Below are positions 35,501-44,545 of a DNA stretch of 64,000 nt, in pieces. The notes beneath the pieces were generated by a model. It had not been told where the DNA came from, did not search any database, and was given only the letters and a program-made list of their open reading frames with translations. The position numbers were made by a program, and so were the translations under genes. Within the stretch, counting starts at the first letter, position 1; each line of letters starts with the position of its first letter. The stretch is taken from NCBI RefSeq assembly GCF_014638995.1, contig NZ_BMFR01000005.1:62001-126000 (forward strand). Reading direction: 5' to 3'. Source of the DNA: Virgibacillus oceani. Lineage in GTDB: Bacteria; Bacillota; Bacilli; Bacillales; Amphibacillaceae.

Positions 35501-37117
35501 TTAACTTTCTTTGAATCTTTCATATCCAGCCTGTTGTATTTCCATGTATTCTTCAAGACCCATTTTTTCCACTGTTTCCACATATTTATCCCATTCCGAA
35601 AAAGGTTCTTCACCGGCAATAAATTTATCCTGCATTTCAATTACATATTTTTCAATATCAGCTTTCAATGCCGCAAGTCTTTGGTTTTCTTCCACTGTAA
35701 ATGGAAAACTCGGCCATGTCTCCTCAATAATATCTGGTTCTATTTTTTTAGTTGCTTCTATTGATGCAGGTGAGTTTTCAGCCCCTTTGAAATAATCCGA
35801 CTGAACTAGTGCCGGATATCCTCCACCAAGCCATGTAATATAAGGTCTTAATGCCTGTTCAAAGGTCAATCCATCTGGGTTATCTGTGAGCATGTCAACA
35901 TATTCCAGTTCGCCATTATCCGTCTCTTCATAGGTTTCACCTTCTACTCCCATGAAGAACAATTTTGCACCTTCATCACCATAAAAATAATCAATCCACC
36001 GCGCAGTCGCTGCAGGATTCTTATTTTTATCCGTTATTACAAATGCTGCTTTATGAACAACTGGTGCTGTAACATAAACCCAATCCTTATCACCATGCGG
36101 ACCTTCCAATTGCGGCATCCCAACATATTCGTCACGCCCGAAACGTGTCTCTGGACTTGTGGTTACCGTGCTGCCATATAATCCCTGCGATCCAGTCTCA
36201 TGATACTCATTGGTCTCCATAGTGAAAATTGTTTTATTAATAAGTCCTTCGCTATATAGCTTGTTTATATATTCAAGCATTTCTTTCCAGCGATCCGTTG
36301 TCCAATAAAAACGTAATTTATTTGTTTTGGGGTCAAGATCGACAAATCCCTGCTTACGTCCTTTATTTCCGATCCCGTAGGCTCCTTTTAGCCAACCAAT
36401 CAGGCCAGCGACAGAATTATTGCCATACGGAATTTCATCTGCTTTACCATTACCGTTTAAATCTGTTTCTTTTACCGCCTTAAGATATTGATAAAATTCT
36501 TCGGTTGTCTGTGGCATTTCCATATTTAATTGATCAAGCCAATCCTGCCTGATCCAAGGTTTGATATTGCTTGTCATTGATGTGAAGTCAGGTGAATAAA
36601 CTGTGGGAAGTGAATAGATTTTTCCGTCTGCATTCGTAAGTGCCTTTTTAATTTCCGGATGTTCGCTAAAAAGCTGCTTTACGTTTGGCATGTATTTATC
36701 AATTAATTCATTTAATTCAAGGAAAACCCCTTGTTCGCCATATTTCATGATGTCTACATCTGAAAATTTAGCAGTATAAAATGCCTCAGGATAATCCCCG
36801 CCTGCCAGTGAAAGATTGCTTTTTTCCTCAAACCCTTCTGACGGTACCAATCCCCAATCTATCTTGATATTGGTTTTCTCCTCGTACGTTTTCCAAACTA
36901 AGACATCGTTATAATCGTCAGCAGTTGTTGGCGGTTTTCGAGTCATAAAATTGATTGTGATAGGTTCATCAACAATTGGATAACCAGTTTCATTAAAGTT
37001 TTCCATTGCTTCCTTATCCATTTCCGGTGCACTGGTTTCATCTTCATTATTGCAAGCAACCAATAACAGAAGTGGAACAGCAAATAAAAGTAATAGCAAT
37101 TTTTTTACCTTCAACAT
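35501..37117 (-). CDS. Solute-binding lipoprotein, LplA type
   Basis: A large binding lipoprotein of 538 residues, first gene of the 12-gene operon. The signal ends LLVAC (Cys22), followed by an acidic linker. KPWIRQDWLDQLNMEMPQTTEEFYQYLKAVKETD is typical of the LplA/YtcQ family, as is DLNGNGKADEIP, a calcium-site-like loop. The start has GGAGGG. Upstream lie a minimal start-stop ORF, a perfect cre box and two copies of the 68-bp element, so expression is probably induced by a specific signal and repressed by CcpA. Confidence 0.92.
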   Translation of the reverse strand: MLKVKKLLLLLFAVPLLLLVACNNEDETSAPEMDKEAMENFNETGYPIVDEPITINFMTRKPPTTADDYNDVLVWKTYEEKTNIKIDWGLVPSEGFEEKSNLSLAGGDYPEAFYTAKFSDVDIMKYGEQGVFLELNELIDKYMPNVKQLFSEHPEIKKALTNADGKIYSLPTVYSPDFTSMTSNIKPWIRQDWLDQLNMEMPQTTEEFYQYLKAVKETDLNGNGKADEIPYGNNSVAGLIGWLKGAYGIGNKGRKQGFVDLDPKTNKLRFYWTTDRWKEMLEYINKLYSEGLINKTIFTMETNEYHETGSQGLYGSTVTTSPETRFGRDEYVGMPQLEGPHGDKDWVYVTAPVVHKAAFVITDKNKNPAATARWIDYFYGDEGAKLFFMGVEGETYEETDNGELEYVDMLTDNPDGLTFEQALRPYITWLGGGYPALVQSDYFKGAENSPASIEATKKIEPDIIEETWPSFPFTVEENQRLAALKADIEKYVIEMQDKFIAGEEPFSEWDKYVETVEKMGLEEYMEIQQAGYERFKES

Positions 37118-37168
37118 TATCCCTCCAATAATAATCTAATAGTTTAATAGCTACTTGTTATCACCAAA

Positions 37169-37193
37169 TTAATCCATCGCTTTCACCTCCTTT
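37169..37193 (-). promoter_or_regulatory. Perfect SD with two-codon ORF (Met-Asp-stop)
   Basis: On the minus strand AAAGGAGGTG (37184-37193) is followed 6 nt later by ATG GAT TAA (37169-37177), about 50 nt before the LplA-type gene, which has its own SD. A ribosome would start and stop here at once. This may be a leader control element or simply chance. Confidence 0.45.
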
Positions 37194-37292
37194 ACATTCC
37201 GTGATCACTATATAGAACAAAAAAGTAAGCATGCAGCACGTATATCTAGCCATCCTGCACATTTTCATTTTTAACCACTCGGCCAAGGCAAA

Positions 37293-37306
37293 TGTTATCG
37301 CTTTCA
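37293..37306. promoter_or_regulatory. Perfect cre box
   Basis: TGAAAGCGATAACA on the minus strand matches TGWAANCGNTNWCA at all 14 positions. It lies in the leader of the 12-gene operon, downstream of the 68-bp elements. Confidence 0.75.
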
Positions 37307-37380
37307 AAGGACTTAAAAACGGTCCGCAAAGAAAATTCACCAATGAAATGCATTATTAATGCCTAAATAATACTCTCCTT

Positions 37381-37448
37381 CAACCTATCATTTTTTTTCG
37401 ATGTATTTAATATGTCACTTTTGTTTGTACTATGTAATACATGACAAA
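37381..37448 (-). promoter_or_regulatory. 68-bp conserved element, copy 1
   Basis: Minus-strand pattern: TTTGTCATG, then WWWACATA, then CAAAAG, then ACATATTA, and a GGT(N)TTG block 19 bp further on. Spacings are identical in all four copies. It is the nearest copy to the 12-gene operon. A (T/A)TTACA...18 bp...CATATT arrangement could be a promoter. Confidence 0.7.
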
Positions 37449-37631
37449 CACCGTCGTATAGCTTCTTAACCCTTCTGCTTCTATATCGATTGATATTGAT
37501 AATCCAGACAATGCAACGAAGAGTATTTATTACGCGAAAACATATGTGATTTGGTATGAAGTGTCAGTAATATTTCTCCTAAGAAAAATGACAATGCAAC
37601 CGCATTTCTCAAATAGTTTTCTGTTCATTCC

Positions 37632-37699
37632 CAAGCTACCATGAGTTCTGAATTTTTATAATATGTATCTTTTGTCTGAAGTATGTAAAACATTACAAT
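37632..37699 (-). promoter_or_regulatory. 68-bp conserved element, copy 2
   Basis: Same layout as copy 1, 251 bp further upstream (ATTGTAATG, TTTTACATAC, CAAAAG, ACATATTA, GGTAGCTTG). It lies between the terminator of the giant phosphoesterase gene and copy 1. Confidence 0.7.
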
Positions 37700-37742
37700 T
37701 GCCATATTTGATGCCTTTACAAAGCTAATTTAACTATGAAAA

Positions 37743-37777
37743 GAGAAATCCCTGCGTAATTTGATTACAGGGATCTC
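37743..37777 (-). terminator. Terminator of the giant phosphoesterase gene
   Basis: GAGATCCCTG and CAGGGATTTCTC form the stem on the minus strand, followed by TTTTC, 18 bp past the stop. Confidence 0.75.
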
Positions 37778-37794
37778 GTAACAAATGAAATTCT

Positions 37795-40700
37795 TTAGAT
37801 CGAAGACCATGACTCCAGCAATAACGCTGCTTCTTGATTAAGCAATTCTTTTGCTTCTTCAGAAATATACTTTTGCATTGACTTGTTATTCAAGCTCTTT
37901 AAAAAACCCTCCATGTGTTTTGCTGCCTTTTCTACAGAACCTTTATTAAAAAACTTTTCCGCCTGTTTCATCTTGTTCACTAATTGGTTTGCTAAAGGAG
38001 CTCTTAAATCGTCAGAATCGATATATTCATTAACTAGATTCTGTAGTTCTGATAAGTTCATCAATGTCATTACTGTAATTGAATTACTCGGTTCCGATTT
38101 CTTTCCACTTCCGTCTTTGGCTACAACCGTGAACTGATATTCTGTATTAGGAACTAATCCTTTAACTTCATATGCTGTGTATTCAGTCGAAGCAATCTGC
38201 TCACCATTTTGGTAAACATCATAGGATATCTGCTTCTCATCTTCCATAACCGTATCCCAAGCTAAACTAACGGAAGTATCCATTTTCTTGGTAATGCGCA
38301 AATTATCTGGAGCAGGCAACATATCCCCAGTTGTGAAGCGTTGAATATCTGATCTGGCATGTCCGCCAAAATCATCTTTTACGCTTGCATACCAGTAATA
38401 TGTTTGGTTTTCTTTCAAATCGTTCCACTCAATTTCCGCATTTTCACCGCTTGGTACATTTTCAACTGTTCCGATTTTTTCATCCGTGTATACATTAACT
38501 TCAAAGTAGTCAGTAGCTACACGTTTAATTTCTGGTTCCAAATCCAAGTCAATAGTAAATTCATCTTTCCCTGGAAATTCCTCTGGATCATAATAGTTAT
38601 AATCATCCAGGTAAGGTGAATAGGTATTGACAAAAACTTTACCACTGCTTGTATCAAAGTGCAGAAGCTTCATATATCCAGCCCCGCCTTCAGGATTACC
38701 TTGATAATCCGAAAGCATTTGATACACATTTCGATCTGGATTCCCATCGCCGTCATCATCGATTTCACTTGTTAGAAGCTCGCTATCAGTAAGATGACCA
38801 GATAAAACCATAACTACATTTTCATTCGGTACAACGATTTCCTGATATAATTTTTCCCCAATTGCTGACCGGGTTCCATCAGGAGTCAAATAGGTGTGAA
38901 AGTTTAAAATTGCTTTACGGTTTGGGTACATAGACAATACATCATTTATCCACGCAATATCTTCATCCACAATTCCCCATCCCATGTAAATCATAATGTA
39001 ATCATTACCATTGGAAGATATTAAATCGTAATGTCCTCGGTTGTTTTTGTATGATTCACCATAGTAGGATTTGTCCTGGAATCGATCTGCTCCGAAGTAT
39101 TGGGAATAAATTGTATAGTCATTATTATTCTCAAGGTCAACATCATGGTTTCCTGCAAGTACTCCATACGGTACATCGGAATTATCTAATACGCCCATAA
39201 ATTTATCTGCCCGTTCCCATTGATACGTTTCATTTACCTCATTAACGATATCACCTGTGTGGAATACGTAATCAATTTTCATGTCTTCTTGATTATCTCT
39301 TATCCAATTCACCTGTGATTCAAATATATTGGGCCAAATTTCAGTGTAAAACTGTGTATCTGACATCCATGCGAATGTATAATCATAATTTTCCGGTGGC
39401 GGGATTTGATCCTGTATTAGCACATCTACCTTATTATCCCGAACAAAGTCTTCAACGCTAACATTTGCTGTCAGCATGAAGTCTTCTTCCGTCCCGGCGA
39501 TTGACGTGTCGATGGCAACCCATGCTCCTTCTCCATCTTCTTCATTATAATTCCATGCGTACATGGTCACTTTACGTCCTTCCAGCGATTTGCCTTCCCA
39601 AATTAATTCAACCATATCGTTATTATCCAAGTCTTCTCCTACCTGCACTTCAAATCGTAAATACGGGAACTCTTTCGTTGAATCGGTAATGATATATTCA
39701 TCATCTGAAGATACTAGTTTTGCATATTCCTCCTCATTTAAGGCAGTCTCACCGTCAGGTACTCTTTTTTGCGGTGGCTCCGTACCAACCGCATTTCTAT
39801 AGGCAACAACATTTTCTTTATTCTCCACATTAAGCTTACTACCCTGGTAAAAACTGACGTCCAGTTCATCATTCGTCGGATCACTAACATGAACACTTAA
39901 CTCCGGATTCGCAGTAATATCAGTTGCACCGTCTTCTGGAGAAATCACTTCCGGTTTATTTGGCATTTCCTCCACTACTGAAAAGTTAACAAGCTTTTGA
40001 CTCTTATTCCCCGCCTTATCAATAGCGGTCACCTCAAGAGAATGCTCTCCAGCGGCAAGATCGATAGAAGAGGTTTTATAAGGAACCTCAATTGGCGATC
40101 CATCTAGCACCACATCAAGACTTTCAATTTCCGAACCTTCACTATTTGTTGTCACATCAATAGTAAAGTTACCCTTATATTCCTTTCCTTCCTCAATTGA
40201 AGTTTGGATAACCGGGCCATTATTATCGACTAATACCCAGACTGATGCCTCACCATGACCGGTAGCCGCAACAGAAATGAGATGCTCTCCATCAGACAAC
40301 GCATTCGTATCCAGGTTATAGGTTGATGACGTTAGTTTTTCCGCTGGTAAATTAAAATTAAAGAAAGCAGCCCGGTATGTTTCGTCCCCAACGTGTATTT
40401 TCTCCACTGGATCACTATACTCTGGATCTCTAATTACGGTTCCGTCTGCTAAAATTAACCTGACATTTCGTACATCAAAATCATCAACAGTTCGTTCTGG
40501 AGGGAAAGTATCTTCAAAAAATGGTCCCTCCGTATCTCCAGCACGTATTGCCATTTCGTTGTTACCTTGTTGTAATTGATCAGGATCAACGGGCACTATA
40601 ACAGATGTATAGCCGGTCACACCATTTACTATCTCGATAATCTCCTCCCCTATTGTCACACCATTTTGTGCACCATTATTTAGTCCTTCACCCTCAAAAA

Positions 40701-41859
40701 CAAAATATGCTTTTTGTTCTAGCGATCTATATGTGTTTATAATTTCAGACCCATCAACAGATAGAACGATATCATCAGGATCTACCCCATTTATACTGCC
40801 TTTTATAATTGTCTCGCCAGTCAAAATATCTCCATCAGATATATTTAACCTTGGACTTGCATTGTCATCAACAATATCAATCTCATAAATATCACTTGTT
40901 GTTTTATTGACACCATCTGATGCCACATAATAATATTCGAGTTTATCACTCCCTATTACATCAAGAAATTTAATAGAGTGGTGATATAGATTATCCTCAC
41001 GGTTTAAGGTTAAGTTCACTTCCTTAAAGATGCTTTGTTTACTATTTTTATAGAATAACGTAAATGTTTTTACTAACGAGTCATCCTGTGTGTCAGCACT
41101 AATATCGATATTTTCGGTTGGTGCTGATTCGGTTACTTCAGTCAGATTTTCAATGGCTGGTGGGGTTGAATCCTCACCTGTATCAATCAGGGTATCCGGC
41201 ACCTGATTTTCTTCTAATGATCCTGGTGTAGCAGGTTCAGTCCCCGCACTCGTCTGAACCATATTATTAGTACCATCCTCAGGATACTTGTAAAAGATCC
41301 CTTTGTCAGGTTGTGTATCATCAACACCATCATTGTAAGTAGCAACTACAATTTCGTGACAAGTATTGGTCGAGACAATGATGCTTCGTTTTCTGCTATT
41401 GGAAACCGAATTACCGTCAAGCCTAACGATATCTTCATTTTCAACTAAATTGGTACCATAATTGGCATTGAAATCCGAAACAGTCTGATCGGAATTTTGT
41501 CCATTCATTACCCAAAAAACCATTGTTTCACCTGATTTAATTAATACATCCTCTGGAATTGCTCCCCAGACCTGATCATAATCCGGTCCATCTGGATATC
41601 GATAATGAATCTTGTAATCTTTGAAATTAACTTCCTTGTCTGTATTATTGTAAACCTCAATGAATTCATATCCATCCACACTGTTTACATTAGTTGAATC
41701 TGGAATTATTTCTGTAATCAGTAAGTGTGGTAGCTCTGCATTGTTTACATTGGATTGTTCTAATCCCTCAGCATAAACAGCCCCAAATGAAATGGCGTTT
41801 ACTGGAAGCATACTAAATATCAATAGTACTGACAGCAGATAGATCAACTTACTTTTGAT
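37795..41859 (-). CDS. Giant secreted metallophosphoesterase with LTD and FIMAH domains
   Basis: An extracellular multidomain protein of about 1,350 residues. In order: signal peptide (IKSKLIYLLSVLLIFSM..., cleaved after VYA), a lamin-tail domain (about 45-180), Ig-like segments (about 210-800), and a calcineurin-like phosphoesterase (about 840-1090) with MSDTQF, HTGDIV, AGNHDVD, FHTYL and SGHLTDS metal motifs. A fibronectin type III domain (about 1175-1260) and a C-terminal FIMAH helical domain follow. It probably hydrolyses phosphate mono- or diesters outside the cell. The start is odd: GGGGAGG is 7 nt before an ATC codon (41857-41859), while the first standard codon, TTG at 41847, is 19 nt away. 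A copy of the 68-bp element lies upstream. Confidence 0.88.
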   Translation of the reverse strand: MKSKLIYLLSVLLIFSMLPVNAISFGAVYAEGLEQSNVNNAELPHLLITEIIPDSTNVNSVDGYEFIEVYNNTDKEVNFKDYKIHYRYPDGPDYDQVWGAIPEDVLIKSGETMVFWVMNGQNSDQTVSDFNANYGTNLVENEDIVRLDGNSVSNSRKRSIIVSTNTCHEIVVATYNDGVDDTQPDKGIFYKYPEDGTNNMVQTSAGTEPATPGSLEENQVPDTLIDTGEDSTPPAIENLTEVTESAPTENIDISADTQDDSLVKTFTLFYKNSKQSIFKEVNLTLNREDNLYHHSIKFLDVIGSDKLEYYYVASDGVNKTTSDIYEIDIVDDNASPRLNISDGDILTGETIIKGSINGVDPDDIVLSVDGSEIINTYRSLEQKAYFVFEGEGLNNGAQNGVTIGEEIIEIVNGVTGYTSVIVPVDPDQLQQGNNEMAIRAGDTEGPFFEDTFPPERTVDDFDVRNVRLILADGTVIRDPEYSDPVEKIHVGDETYRAAFFNFNLPAEKLTSSTYNLDTNALSDGEHLISVAATGHGEASVWVLVDNNGPVIQTSIEEGKEYKGNFTIDVTTNSEGSEIESLDVVLDGSPIEVPYKTSSIDLAAGEHSLEVTAIDKAGNKSQKLVNFSVVEEMPNKPEVISPEDGATDITANPELSVHVSDPTNDELDVSFYQGSKLNVENKENVVAYRNAVGTEPPQKRVPDGETALNEEEYAKLVSSDDEYIITDSTKEFPYLRFEVQVGEDLDNNDMVELIWEGKSLEGRKVTMYAWNYNEEDGEGAWVAIDTSIAGTEEDFMLTANVSVEDFVRDNKVDVLIQDQIPPPENYDYTFAWMSDTQFYTEIWPNIFESQVNWIRDNQEDMKIDYVFHTGDIVNEVNETYQWERADKFMGVLDNSDVPYGVLAGNHDVDLENNNDYTIYSQYFGADRFQDKSYYGESYKNNRGHYDLISSNGNDYIMIYMGWGIVDEDIAWINDVLSMYPNRKAILNFHTYLTPDGTRSAIGEKLYQEIVVPNENVVMVLSGHLTDSELLTSEIDDDGDGNPDRNVYQMLSDYQGNPEGGAGYMKLLHFDTSSGKVFVNTYSPYLDDYNYYDPEEFPGKDEFTIDLDLEPEIKRVATDYFEVNVYTDEKIGTVENVPSGENAEIEWNDLKENQTYYWYASVKDDFGGHARSDIQRFTTGDMLPAPDNLRITKKMDTSVSLAWDTVMEDEKQISYDVYQNGEQIASTEYTAYEVKGLVPNTEYQFTVVAKDGSGKKSEPSNSITVMTLMNLSELQNLVNEYIDSDDLRAPLANQLVNKMKQAEKFFNKGSVEKAAKHMEGFLKSLNNKSMQKYISEEAKELLNQEAALLLESWSSI

Positions 41860-41900
41860 AAAATTACCTCCCCAATAGTATTTTTAACACCGAAAAACAC
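41844..41900 (-). CDS. Possible 18-codon upstream ORF
   Basis: A GTG at 41900 sits 5 nt behind AGGAGG (41906-41911) and opens an 18-codon frame (VFFGVKNTIGEVILSKVS). Its TGA overlaps the TTG at 41847 of the giant phosphoesterase (TTGA). The arrangement would allow translational coupling and an alternative explanation of the poor start of the large gene. The peptide itself resembles nothing I know. Confidence 0.4.
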   Translation of the reverse strand: MFFGVKNTIGEVILSKVS

Positions 41901-41911
41901 GTACACCTCCT

Positions 41912-42005
41912 AATAGTTCCTTTGACACCGTATGAAATGAAATCCAGTAAAAAGGAATTATACTAGTCATTATTTTCACCATTTTCAGTCTCGCGGTGTC
42001 ATCTG
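41912..42005 (-). promoter_or_regulatory. Leader of the giant phosphoesterase gene
   Basis: AT-rich leader between the 68-bp element and the upstream ORF. It contains GACACCG (with its partner CGGTGTC about 60 nt later) that could close a long stem, and a TATAAT at about 41960 that may be an alternative -10 box without a good -35. Confidence 0.35.
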
Positions 42006-42073
42006 CAAATTACCACATTTATTGCCACTTTTTAATATGTGTCTTTTGCCATCAGTATGTAAAACATGACAAA
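42006..42073 (-). promoter_or_regulatory. 68-bp conserved element, copy 3
   Basis: TTTGTCATGTTTTACATACT, CAAAAG, ACATATTA and TGGTAATTTG in the same spacing as the other copies; upstream of the giant phosphoesterase gene. Confidence 0.72.
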
Positions 42074-42150
42074 CCATACATTATTTAGAATAAACTACAA
42101 TTGTTAAGACTTTATTAACGCTTAACTAAATCAACGTAAAGATTATTAAA

Positions 42151-42182
42151 AGAGCCCTTAAGACTATTGCCTCAAGGGTTCT
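42151..42182 (-). terminator. Terminator overlapping the stop of the GDPD gene
   Basis: AGAACCCTT and AAGGGCTCT pair with one mismatch around a 14-nt loop, followed by TTTTAAT on the minus strand. The upstream arm includes the end of the coding region. Confidence 0.65.
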
Positions 42183-42888
42183 GCTTACAGTTAATATAAA
42201 GTGATTTAAAATACTCTAATTCATTGGTAGTACATAACACATTCGAATATTTTACTGCTTTATCAAATTGCCATTCCTTATCAACCGGCCAGACAACAAT
42301 CGTTATTCCGGCTTCTTTACAAACTTCCGCGTACTCTTTAGTTAAATATTCGACTCTTAACGACAGGTAGGTTGCGTTAATTTCTTTCATAAATGGTATA
42401 ACAGCTGGAGTGGCCCCATGCTGTATGATTCCTAATTCCAATTCATCTGAGAGCTTTCGCATATTTGCGATAGTGTAATGATCAAATGAGTTAACATATA
42501 CCTGTTCTAACATACCGGTATTTTTGATAACGTGGAACACTGCTTCTTCTATACCGGAATATAAGTCACCTTTTTGTTTTATTTCAATACTAACTGCCAT
42601 TCTATTTTTGGCGAATAGGAGTGCTTCTTCCAGTGTAGGTATTCTTTCCCTGTCCCCTACGATAAATTCCTGTAATTCCTTAAGGGTGTACCCTTTCACC
42701 ATTCCCCGGCCATTTGTAGTCCTATCAATTGTTGAATCATGCATGAGAACAGGAACACCATCTTTACTTAACTGAACATCCAATTCTACATGTGTAAAAC
42801 CTAAATTAAGGGCAGCCTGATAAGAGGAAATTGTATTTTCAGGATGCTTTACAGGATACCCACGATGTGCAATTGCTTTGATTTTCAT
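42172..42888 (-). CDS. Glycerophosphodiester phosphodiesterase, cytoplasmic
   Basis: A second intracellular GDPD, 238 residues. The motifs AHRGYPVKHPENT, ELDVQLSKD, MHDSTIDRTTNGRG and SIEIK are intact. It is only moderately similar to the GDPD at 31284-32021 beyond these motifs, so it was probably not duplicated recently. It is transcribed after the sulfatase-family gene, 125 bp away, and has its own terminator. It produces glycerol 3-phosphate, the ligand of GlpP encoded 4 kb away. Confidence 0.92.
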   Translation of the reverse strand: MKIKAIAHRGYPVKHPENTISSYQAALNLGFTHVELDVQLSKDGVPVLMHDSTIDRTTNGRGMVKGYTLKELQEFIVGDRERIPTLEEALLFAKNRMAVSIEIKQKGDLYSGIEEAVFHVIKNTGMLEQVYVNSFDHYTIANMRKLSDELELGIIQHGATPAVIPFMKEINATYLSLRVEYLTKEYAEVCKEAGITIVVWPVDKEWQFDKAVKYSNVLCTTNELEYFKSLYINCKQNP

Positions 42889-43013
42889 GGTAAAACCCCT
42901 TTACATTTTGATTTCAATCATACAGCAGTTGCATGTCTTTATTTGAAGAAGTCGTGGTTATAAGCATAGCGTCAAAATCTATTTCAAGATGAGATTGGTC
43001 TGCAGGTTATATT

Positions 43014-44402
43014 TCACACAGTATCCTGATATTTCACCCGAAGTCTTCGCAATTCCTGTTTTAACTCCTTTACGATATTAATATAAAACGGGTCATTATA
43101 AATATTTCTTAATTCCAAAGGATCTTGCTCCAGATCAAATAATTCCCATTCTGGCCTAACTTTTTTAGGTACTGCTCCTTTAACATCCAGAGGATCCCCA
43201 TAGTAATAAATAAGTTTATACTTATCTGTTCTAATTCCATAATGCGCTACAACATTGTGGGTTGTTAAATGCTCCCAATACCGATAATAGATGGATTCTC
43301 TCCAATTAGCTGGTGCAGCCCCTTTTGCTATTGGACGTATGCTCTCTCCCTGCATCGTTTTATCAAATTTTACCCTGGCGTAATCCAAAATGGTTGGGGC
43401 AAAGTCATTATTGATAACCATTTCACTTGATGTACTTTCCGGCTGAATTTCTTTTGGATATCGCATAACAAAAGGCATGCGCAATGATTCTTCAAACATG
43501 AATCGTTTGTCATACCAGCCATGCTCACCTAAAAAGAAGCCCTGATCAGATGTATAAATAACAACCGTGTTTTCAGACAAATTCTGTTCATCAAGATAGT
43601 TTAGTAACCTTCCAACATTATCATCTATTGAGACGACACACCGTAAATAATCCTTTATGTACCGCTGATATTTCCATTTTTTTAGCTGCTGTAGAGATAA
43701 GTTTTCAGGTGGAGTTCCCTTTATATCATTTTCCGTTAAATCCTCGATTCGCATATCTGCCATCATTGCTGCTTGAGCACGATTTTGATAATCATCATGA
43801 AAGGTGACTGGTTCTTCTATTTCCATATCTTCAAATAGAGTGACATACTTTTCCGGTGGCTGCCAAGGCCGATGTGGTGCCTTATGATGAACCATCATCA
43901 TAAAAGGCTGTTCCTTATTTCTCGAATTTAGCCAGTTTAGTGCATAATCTGTAATTACATCCGTTGCATACCCCTCCACAGTCATTTGTTTACCCATTTC
44001 AATCATATTTGGATTATAGTATTTTCCTTGACCAGGAAAGACGTTCCAATAATCAAACCCAGTTGGATCACTATTACCACCATGCCCTAAGTGCCATTTC
44101 CCGACAATTGCAGTTTCGTAACCATTCTGTTGCAAAAGCTTGGGAAAAGTCTGCTGCTGACCATCAAATTTGTCAGACAGACCCCTCACGCCATTTATAT
44201 GACTGTATTTCCCAGTTAAAATTGTCGCCCTGCTTGGAGCGCATAATGCATTCGTACAATAAACATTATCAAAGCGTATCCCTTCATTAGCAATCCGATC
44301 AATATCTGGTGTATCAATCAAACGTTTGTTATAACAGCTAATTGCTTGTGATGCATGATCATCACTCATAATAAATAGAATATTTGGTTGACCTGCCCCC
44401 AT
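43014..44402 (-). CDS. Sulfatase-family hydrolase with formylglycine motif
   Basis: An alkaline-phosphatase-superfamily hydrolase of 462 residues. ILFIMSDDHA holds the metal aspartates, and CAPSRATILTGKY is the CxPSR sequon with Cys54 to be converted to formylglycine. GKWHLG, HHKAPHRPW and the TSDQGFFLGEHGWYDKR metal site follow. There is no signal peptide, so it acts in the cytoplasm, unlike many polysaccharide sulfatases. The fold also includes choline sulfatases and phosphonate monoester/phosphodiester hydrolases, and the phosphodiester context makes the latter a real alternative. The FGE at 608-1555 is the likely activator. It has a GGAGGGG start. Confidence 0.9.
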   Translation of the reverse strand: MGAGQPNILFIMSDDHASQAISCYNKRLIDTPDIDRIANEGIRFDNVYCTNALCAPSRATILTGKYSHINGVRGLSDKFDGQQQTFPKLLQQNGYETAIVGKWHLGHGGNSDPTGFDYWNVFPGQGKYYNPNMIEMGKQMTVEGYATDVITDYALNWLNSRNKEQPFMMMVHHKAPHRPWQPPEKYVTLFEDMEIEEPVTFHDDYQNRAQAAMMADMRIEDLTENDIKGTPPENLSLQQLKKWKYQRYIKDYLRCVVSIDDNVGRLLNYLDEQNLSENTVVIYTSDQGFFLGEHGWYDKRFMFEESLRMPFVMRYPKEIQPESTSSEMVINNDFAPTILDYARVKFDKTMQGESIRPIAKGAAPANWRESIYYRYWEHLTTHNVVAHYGIRTDKYKLIYYYGDPLDVKGAVPKKVRPEWELFDLEQDPLELRNIYNDPFYINIVKELKQELRRLRVKYQDTV

Positions 44403-44545
44403 TTCATCCCCTCCTAAGTTAAAAAATCCACAAAAAAATTACATCCAACAACAAGCCCGCTATATTTTATATTCGATAAAACAATAGCATAATCAAAGCT
44501 TACTGTTGATATGTAATTCATATTTGTACTTTGTTATTTCTTACG

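Noticed and set aside
37270-37290. tRNA-like segment GGCCGAGTGGTTAA
   Set aside because: Only a D-arm-like word is present. No acceptor stem, anticodon arm or T-arm could be found around it.
37161-37343. 60-codon ORF before the LplA-type gene
   Set aside because: It has no ribosome site, covers the cre box and leader signals, and its composition is not protein-like.
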